Source of the DNA: Paulinella micropora | Lineage: Eukaryota; Cercozoa; Imbricatea; Euglyphida; Paulinellidae | Length of the DNA stretch: 35,000 bases | Assembly: GCA_019918135.1 (NCBI GenBank) | Contig: WBZZ01005214.1 | Span: forward strand, 110,001 to 145,000 | Direction: 5' to 3' | Shown: positions 27,916 to 35,000 of the stretch, in pieces | How positions within the stretch are numbered: the stretch's first letter is position 1 | How the letters are laid out: each line of letters begins with the position of its first letter | Position numbers and translations under genes: made by a program | The notes under the pieces: generated by a model | The model's input: the letters and a program-made list of their open reading frames with translations, nothing else | The model's database searches: none | Told to the model about the DNA's origin: nothing

Positions 27916-28898
27916 TTACAGAGCAGCTGCACGGCGAGCTAGTTTCTTCAACTCCCTTGCATACTTTCTAGATGTTTTCGCAAACCAATCTTCTTCTTCT
28001 TCTTCTTCTTCTTCTTCTTCTTCTTCTTCTTCTTCTTCTTCTTCTTCTTCTTCTTCTTCTTCCGATTGCACTCGACCCCTACCTTTGCCCCGACCCCGAC
28101 CCCGAGCTCTGGCCCGACTTTGACTGTCTTCTTCTTCTTCTTCTTCTTCTTCTTCTTCTTCTTCTTCTTCTTCTTCTTCTTCTTCTTCGTCCGATGGCAC
28201 TCTAACCCTACCCCTGCCCCGACCCCGACCCCGACCCCGAGCACGACCCCGACCCCGAGCACGACCTCGAGCACTTGCCCGACCCTGACCTCTAGCAAGA
28301 CTATCTCTACCACCCACTGCAGCCTTTCCTTTTTGTTCAATGCTGCAATCACATACTTGAAAGTGCCCCCATGCTGCACTCACAAGTTCTGCACGTTTGA
28401 ACTGCTTTCTATCAGCATTTCGAAAGGCTATGCCATGTGCTCGAAGATAGCTTACCAACTCCTTCACTAACACTCTCATCGCTCCAAAAGCTTTTTCATC
28501 TGACGCGACAGCAAGAAAGGATGCAACCCTTTCCCATGCTGGCATTGACCTACCATCAGCTGCCTCAAACGCTAAATCCTGTTCTAATCGCTGCTGTGCT
28601 GAGAGCATTCTACCTCCAACCCAAGCAGGATGTGTTGGCGGTTGGCTATCACTGAGGAAGTAAGTTCTAGGGTAGTTTAGCCTTTCCTCCTCTGTCAGTT
28701 TGGAAAGACCGATCATCTTTGCCTTCCTGTCAGGTGGGACTGCAAAGGGGTCCGGTGGAAGATCTGCTAGCACTCTAACATTCACTGACCACTTCTGATC
28801 GTTTTTGTCAGTGCAGGAAATATGACCTGGATAACCAGGCTCGCCTCCCTCGCCGTAGCTTCCTGCAAAGCGCAAGCCTGCAACTGCGTCTGGGCGGC
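27916..28898 (-). CDS. Exon 8 (terminal) of a multi-exon gene: RG-rich and poly-Glu tail
   Basis: The acceptor TTTTATAG at 28899-28906 gives a phase-correct join from exon 7. The first ~190 codons look folded (LPPDPFAVPPDRKAKMIGLS; AWVGGRMLSAQQRLEQDLAF). An Arg/Gly-rich stretch follows, then two poly-Glu runs made by (CTT)n on the plus strand at about 28128-28187 and 27989-28062, separated by another RG block. A short basic C-terminus ends at TAA 27916-27918. RG/Glu tails often bind nucleic acid or histones. The family is not recognised. Confidence 0.6.
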
Positions 28899-28950
28899 CT
28901 ATAAAACATTTTCAGTTATGTATGACAATATAACAATAAACATTTACAAC

Positions 28951-29080
28951 CTAGCATATGTTCTATCTGGTCCTTCTCCTCCTGTCCACAATACTTCTGC
29001 GCAAGCTTGCGAACATCCTTCAGAAGTTTTGGATCTGCAAACTTTACGGGAGAAAGTTTTGTGGGCAGCGTCCCTTCCGC
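28951..29080 (-). CDS. Exon 7 of the same gene
   Basis: Bounded by acceptor TTAAATAG and donor AG-GTTGTAAATG. It encodes LPTKLSPVKFADPKLLKDVR and a further acidic helix. Both junctions keep the reading phase with exons 6 and 8. Confidence 0.6.
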
Positions 29081-29140
29081 TATTTAACAAAATAAAATAA
29101 AAGTTAGATTTTTCAACTAACAGGAGAGCAAAGTGAAAAC

Positions 29141-30083
29141 CTGGAGCCCGGGTCATCATTTTAATCGGAGCTCCGTCTGGTCGGTCCCTTTCCCCGTGCC
29201 AATGCTCTTGCCCGTCTCCGAAGGTCTTTACCTTGGCCGTGGGGAGGCCGTTGTTGCCATCGCCTGGTACTCCAGCGTTGATTTGCCATGCCAGGGGACG
29301 ATTCCAGTACTTCAAGTACTTGTTCATGCATGGTGAAAAAAAAATTCACCCAGTCATAACTGGTGATCAGGATACAGACGACAATACGTTGTTTGTCTTT
29401 GGTGAACGCGCGAAGCAGCTTGAACAAAGCCTGAGCGATGCTTGTGGTTAAAAAGGTAGTGCCTAACCCTCGTCTCATCGTGCGAAACTTCTGATCATCA
29501 CCGGAAAACCCATGGTGTGGGAGATTTCGATGAGTCTGTCCTTGCAAAAACCATCCCGCCCAGATAATGAAGTTGATAAAGCCATACATACCCCAGCCAG
29601 TATTTTCGCCCCCTCCGTCAAACTCAATGAAGAGCTTCCATGCGGCCATAGTGTCAGTGCTCCACAGCCGACTCCGTAGCATGTGGTAAAGGATAGAAAT
29701 TGTACTGTTCTGACCTTTTTCAATACCAGGGCCGTGAGTGTAGATGTAACTTTTCCTGGTTCTGTAACAACTGAACACCCCAAGGCCAAGACGAATAACG
29801 TACTTACCTGTAAAGTCAGTGGATTTGCGTCGACATGAAGGAACGAGCACAGGGGGTGTCCCGTCAAAAGAGCAAACAATCGATCGAAGGTCAAGAGGTG
29901 CTCCAGACTTCCGCTTAGTGGTTTGGAAACGATTTTCCCGATGGATTTTGTGATGAGTTTGGCTCCTCACCTTCCACTGTTGAAATTCAGCTTCATTTTT
30001 GAACCCCCGCTCTTGTTCCTTCATAAGCTGCTTGCATTGCGCTGCCAGCTCGGTGCAGATTTCATCCTTGGCGATGTCCTGGT
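29141..30083 (-). CDS. Exon 6: DDE/DUF7869-like domain (one frameshift)
   Basis: Follows acceptor AATAATAG and joins exon 5 in phase. It contains SIVCSFDGTPPVLVPSCRRK-like sequence, then KLFIEFDGGGENTGWGMYGF, QTHRNLPHHGF and SYDWVNFF. The order (acidic D-G-G-x-EN, H-x-H-like, Y-D-W) resembles the DDE/RNase H-like DUF7869-type proteins that are widespread in protists and invertebrates and often transposon-related; I infer this from pattern only. A one-base shift in the run of nine A at 29336-29344 changes frame before NKYLKYWNRPLAWQINAG. It ends at donor CAG-GTTTTC. Confidence 0.5.
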
Positions 30084-30104
30084 CTATTATTCACAGGAAA
30101 AAAC

Positions 30105-30589
<485 letters not shown>

Positions 30590-30856
30590 GTGCTTCTCTG
30601 TCAATGGCTGATGCATTTCTGCACATGCGCCTCCATCGTCTCACCCGTGAGGGGAGTACGAAGAATTGACGATAGGCTCTAATGACACCCCCGCAAGGGC
30701 AGTTCCAACACTTCCAGACGGACCGGTATGTTCAATGAAAATACTGGTCCAGACGGACCGGTATGTTCAATGAAAATACTGGTGGCACCGACGGGAATCG
30801 AACTGGCGACAGGGCCCAGATGGTAGAACTTGACCACTGGGCTATCACGGTGTCCA
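30590..30856 (-). mobile_element. tRNA-derived SINE, full copy, minus strand
   Basis: Reverse complement of the family at 970-1236 with both polymerase III boxes and the internal duplication. The head abuts the next AAT array. Confidence 0.85.
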
Positions 30857-31619
<763 letters not shown>

Positions 31620-31678
31620 TACACAAAAGAACTTATGCTTAATACAAAAGATGTTTAGAGCAAGCTCTTTACTGCTAC

Positions 31679-32570
31679 CTCGGATAGGCTCTATATTTTG
31701 AAAGTCTCTGCGCCAGACTTTATTCACTTTCGTGGGGCCGGGAGGCTCTTTGACATTCAGCCTTTGCTTGCAGTTGGCCGGCGCAGATGCTAGCACATCT
31801 TGACATCCTTTCGTCCAGTTTGCTACGATGTAGCTGTACACTTCGCTGGTTTCGGTAATGTCTTGAAGCTTCCAAGTTCCGTCTTCTTCAACATCGATCC
31901 CCGTTTGTAACCACTTTCTGCATAGCAGAACGTGAATGACATCTTCAGTAAGTGGTTCCGGCGGTACAACCCTTAGTACATCTATCTTAGTGCGGTTGCG
32001 CATAAGCTTTAAAGCTTTTGTCATAACTCTATCACCGACTCCATGAATGCGCTGCCACATAGTTCTGCATACTTTTTCCGTTTGGTAGACATACTGCATG
32101 TTACCGGCCGGATCTTTCATTGTCTCCAACTTTATTGCTAGGGAATTTTTGAACTCTTTCAAAGAAAGTGCACAAGATTGGGTGCGTTCCCTTATAACAT
32201 CGCGTGGGTCGACCCAACGATAGCTTTGCCATTCTCGACAACAGCTTGACCTCACCTCCTCCTCAAGCTCATTGTATGGCATGCCAAGCCACTTCTCCAG
32301 ACATTGAGGTCGAACATGCTTGACAGGGCCTTGCTTGCGCTTCTTGAACGTGTATGACCTATTGGCTTTCTTAGGCCTGATGGCTACATGAGCAGTAAGT
32401 CCTAATGTCTTATAGAGAGCTTGTGTGCTTGAGCGAATCTCATCGGTATTCGGCTGCTTACTACTACTACTAGCTTCTGTAATCAAAGCCCCAGGTGTCC
32501 AGAAGCCAGTCGATTCCGCTGACTCAGAGAAGGGCAACATCATGCTAGACGAACATGCCGTAGATGTACA
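31679..32570 (-). CDS. Exon 5 of the multi-exon gene
   Basis: Acceptor CAATGTAG and donor CGAG-GTAGC, both in phase. It encodes ~297 residues: a Ser-rich start, then a folded region with WLGMPYNELEEEVRSSCCRE, WQRIHGVGDRVMTKALKLMR and YIVANWTKGCQDVLASAPAN. Many Trp, Cys and charged residues suggest a globular domain. No family is recognised. Confidence 0.55.
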
Positions 32571-32642
32571 CTACATTGCAAACGATGTACAAACAACATG
32601 GAGAAGTATTAAGGTTTGGTTGACAAATTATATGAAGCTAAC

Positions 32643-32687
32643 CTTGATAGGAGAGCCAGTAGGTGATGGGTCTTTCGTAGATGATAA
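32643..32687 (-). CDS. Micro-exon 4 (45 bp)
   Basis: Encodes LSSTKDPSPTGSPIK, flanked by AATGCAG and GTTAGC. It resembles the end of exon 3 (DSFTRSPVK before GTCAGC), and the introns after each are also alike. Confidence 0.5.
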
Positions 32688-32753
32688 CTGCATTTCAAAC
32701 GGTTTACAAACAACGCATATAGATGCTTGTTAGACAAAGTGCAGGCAGCTGAC

Positions 32754-32838
32754 CTTGACAGGAGAACGGGTGAATGAATCATCCTCTTCTGCACTGCTCG
32801 AAGCGGCGTCACCACTTTCTTCTTCCTCACCTCGATCC
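32754..32838 (-). CDS. Exon 3
   Basis: An acidic Ser/Glu exon (EEEESGDAASSSAEEDD) ending RSPVK at donor AAG-GTCAGC. In phase with exons 2 and 4. Probably disordered. Confidence 0.5.
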
Positions 32839-32919
32839 TTCATAGTAATAGCAATGAATCACCACATACAACACACTTTAATTTAGTATTAAGCAACAAG
32901 AAAACATTCAAATGCATAC

Positions 32920-33144
32920 CTGAGGAGTGGCTGCACAAACACGAACACGCTTTATTGAGTCATTCTGAGCTTTAGCTGAAGAGAGACCAGCCGCGAACTC
33001 ATTCAAAAGCTTGCGTTTTGCATTTATGCTTGAGGAAGTTGAGGCAATTCGTGGAGGATCCGCTCTTACAGCCCTCGACCCGAAAGATGCTAGAAGCGCG
33101 TGTTTTTTTTCCAAAGACATTGGTTGTGACCTTGGTGGCAGTGG
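32920..33144 (-). CDS. Exon 2
   Basis: A possible first coding exon: an ATG at about 33120 opens MSLEKKHALLASFGSRAVRA, and the open frame extends upstream to an acceptor-like CTTGAG. The donor is CTCAG-GTATGC. The product is basic and Ser/Ala-rich. Whether it joins the SET exon upstream is unresolved. Confidence 0.5.
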
Positions 33145-33192
33145 CTCAAGAAATTCAGGAACGATAAAAAAAATTTATAGTTCCTATCATTC

Positions 33193-33711
33193 TCAACATA
33201 GAAAACAGGGGATTTTCTTGTTTGCCTTTGCTGCCTCTCTCATCCAAGAAGGATGTGCCTTGCAAGCCTCGGCTTTTGGATTTGACTCCAACGTTGAGTA
33301 GTTGAGAAGAATTTGCTCACCTCGAGACACACCCTTGGACATTGTCACGACTTGCTCACCCTTCGACACTTTGCAGTTTGGGCTCTCACTGCAGCCAGGA
33401 AAGTGACTACTGTTAATAAGATGCATTGCATTTCTGCTTTCTTGATGAATGGAGTCAATGGATTGCATTCCTATTTCAATGCCCTTATATGTTCGCATCC
33501 TAAAGTGCTGAGCAAATGGATTATCACTGATGTCCTCTGAAGGCATTTTAGCACCTCCTGGTTGCAGAAGCCCCAGCTTAAACCCTTTTGGCAAATCGTC
33601 ATTAGCAAATAATCCACATCTACCTGCCTTGCCGGATCCTGAAAGCCAAGCAATAGACACTGGCGCTCTCCTCGCAGTCGCGAGGCTCATTTGACGTTGC
33701 TCCCACGCCAC
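33193..33711 (-). CDS. SET-domain protein exon
   Basis: An open frame of 172 codons with no ATG at its 5' limit (GTG), so it is probably an internal or 5'-incomplete exon. It contains SGSGKAGRCGLFANDDLPKG (the SET-I entry loop), then MHLINSSHFPGCSESPNCKV (the Asn-His-Ser-type S-adenosylmethionine site, with Asn-Ser-Ser-His here) and VSRGEQILLNYS (the GE-x-x-x-x-Y end motif). SET domains methylate lysines in histones and other proteins. The usual NH(S/C) is altered, so activity is uncertain. The candidate donors near 33200 are not in the phase needed for exon 2, so it may be a separate gene. Confidence 0.6.
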   Translation of the reverse strand: MAWEQRQMSLATARRAPVSIAWLSGSGKAGRCGLFANDDLPKGFKLGLLQPGGAKMPSEDISDNPFAQHFRMRTYKGIEIGMQSIDSIHQESRNAMHLINSSHFPGCSESPNCKVSKGEQVVTMSKGVSRGEQILLNYSTLESNPKAEACKAHPSWMREAAKANKKIPCFLC

Positions 33712-33837
33712 GTGGCAAGAAAAGACTCAAAACAAGCTCCAAACTACACAAAAGATATGATAGTTATTCACATCTTATATTGTTTTTCTTGCTTCTAAAA
33801 GGCAAACAACACCAATGAATCACCGTCATCAATTCGA

Positions 33838-34155
33838 CAAAAACAACTGCAACAACAACGACAACAACGACAACAACGGCAACAACGACAACAACGACAA
33901 CGTAGGTAGATTTGAAGGAAAAAAAAACAAAGAGAGAAAGAAAGAGAGAGAGAGAGAAAGAGAGAGACAGAAAGAAAGGGAGAGAGAGAGAAAGAAAGGG
34001 AGAGAGAAAAAGAAAGGGAGAGAGAGAGGGAGAGAGAGAGAGAGAAAGGGAGAAAAGAAAATATACATACGGATATGCATACATAAATACATACATATAC
34101 ATACATACATACATACTTGCATACATACATACATATTACATACATACATACATGA
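33838..34155. repeat. (AACGAC)n, (GA)n/(GAAA)n and (CATA)n simple repeats
   Basis: Three microsatellite blocks in a row: ACAACG-type units to 33902, purine-only GA/GAAA to about 34060, then TACA units to 34155. Open frames across them are artefacts of the repeats. Confidence 0.9.
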
Positions 34156-34160
34156 ATGAC

Positions 34161-34414
34161 CATTTATTGCAGAAAACAAGAGCATGAAGACAGCCAAAAC
34201 AATGTTGACATAGAGAAAACGTAGAAAAAATTAAGTTAACAAATTTTCTTCGGTTGATTTTGTTTTATATACTTTGACACTGATGTTGTAATTAAGTTTC
34301 CCGCTCTTACTAGTGTGTGGAAGGAGCGGGAAAGCTATTTAGACAAGTATACACGAAGAGAGAGCTGGAAATCATCGGTAAATTTTTGTCGGTACGGAAA
34401 ATTTAGAAACGAAA
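34161..34414 (+). repeat. ~255-bp direct repeat, copy 1
   Basis: Runs from CATTTATTGCAGAAAACAAG to GGAAAATTTAGAAACGAAA and matches 34502-34756 with scattered differences. It has an imperfect hairpin of the same kind as copy 2 at 34297-34333. Confidence 0.8.
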
Positions 34415-34501
34415 TATTCGACTTCTTACTATAAAAATACGTCTAAAATATATTTCGAAGCTCTAAATAAGCAGTCAGTGTCAGTATTTTTAAAGATCTT
34501 G

Positions 34502-34756
34502 CATTTACTGCAGAAAACAAGAACATAAAGACAGCCAAAACATGTTGACATAGAGGAAACGTAGAAAAAATTAAGTTGACAAATTTTCTTCGGTTGATTT
34601 TGTTTTATATACCTTTACACTGATGGTGTAATTAAGTTTCCCGCTCCTTCTAGTGTGTGGAAGGAGCGGGAAAGCTATTTAGACAAGTATACATGAAGAG
34701 AGCGAGCTGGAAATCATCGGCAAATTTTTGTCGGTACGGAAAATTTAGAAACGAAA
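34502..34756 (+). repeat. ~255-bp direct repeat, copy 2, with perfect 14-bp hairpin
   Basis: Contains TTTCCCGCTCCTTC (34637-34650), a 9-nt loop, and GAAGGAGCGGGAAA (34660-34673). The same arm appears alone at 34961-34974. No protein is encoded. Confidence 0.8.
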
Positions 34757-35000
34757 ATTCCACCTCCTGGCTTCTAGTGAATGCATTTCCTTACAATAAT
34801 TTACACTTGCACTCAACACACATGTAGACATATTATGCAGCAATAAAAAGCAAAGCAACATGATAAAAGAATGAAGTGGAAACAAAAAATCATTTTCCGA
34901 CTGCAGACTTTTTTTTGTTTGGTATGCCTCTGGTACTTGAGGAAATAAAATATTTCTTTCTTTCCCGCTCCTTCCACAGACAGTAAAAACTAACCATTCG

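Noticed and set aside
29475..29894. 139-codon minus-strand ORF in another frame of exon 6
   Set aside because: The overlapping frame has the DGGGEN/YDW pattern and joins its neighbouring exons in phase. This one is a shadow.
33764..34197. Several overlapping ORFs on both strands over the GA and TACA repeats
   Set aside because: Low-complexity repeat translations with no consistent frame.
34297..34673. CRISPR-like repeat-spacer structure
   Set aside because: Only two or three copies of the hairpin arm, at irregular spacing, in a eukaryotic context.

Overview
The window is eukaryotic nuclear DNA, A+T-rich and full of microsatellites. It carries GT-AG introns, tRNA-derived SINEs with long (ATT)n tails, and one integrated Maverick/Polinton-type DNA virus/transposon of about 21.25 kb. 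The species cannot be named from sequence alone; compact introns of roughly 65-80 bp in part of the right-hand gene and the element type suit a protist, alga or early-branching animal.

Layout. 1-2643: a retroelement train in which two interspersed-repeat families alternate with (ATT)n arrays, preceded by one G+C-rich coding fragment. 2644-3560: exon-like pieces of a SNF2-family helicase/ATPase. 3920-4500: (CTT)n and (CTTT)n tracts. 4503-25757: the Polinton, bounded by ~310-bp terminal inverted repeats (TIRs). 25758-27544: more CT/GA-rich DNA, then a fragment of a second, divergent Polinton (a zinc-finger-like gene plus the N-terminus of another DNA polymerase). 27916-33711: a minus-strand gene whose exons 2-8 join in phase, with SINEs in its largest intron, and an upstream SET-domain exon. 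33840-35000: simple repeats and a ~255-bp direct duplication containing a strong hairpin.

The Polinton carries a full gene set: protein-primed DNA polymerase B (+), rve-type integrase (-), a charged early-type gene (-), a ~3.8-kb fibre gene ending in an S74-type chaperone domain (+), a small membrane protein, an intact unknown 119-aa protein, an A32-like packaging ATPase, a basic core-like protein, a coiled-coil/proline-rich protein, an adenain-like cysteine protease, the penton-like minor capsid protein, the double-jelly-roll major capsid protein and a second attachment-type protein. Two or more small genes lie at the right end on the minus strand. Most genes have frameshifts or stops, and the polymerase has lost catalytic aspartates in motifs A and C, so this copy is decayed. 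The major capsid ORF is uninterrupted.

The most unusual signal is between the genes. Three gene starts are preceded by a 50-nt hairpin whose right arm runs into, or close to, the start codon, with a compensatory base change in the inner stem. Two more starts carry only the right-arm sequence. Four gene ends carry a second motif beginning GATATTT, and in three of these its first bases overlap the TGA stop codon. Two further shared motifs (a 19-bp palindrome and a GCTATATAACACA box) sit upstream of other genes. Together these look like a punctuation/promoter code specific to the element.
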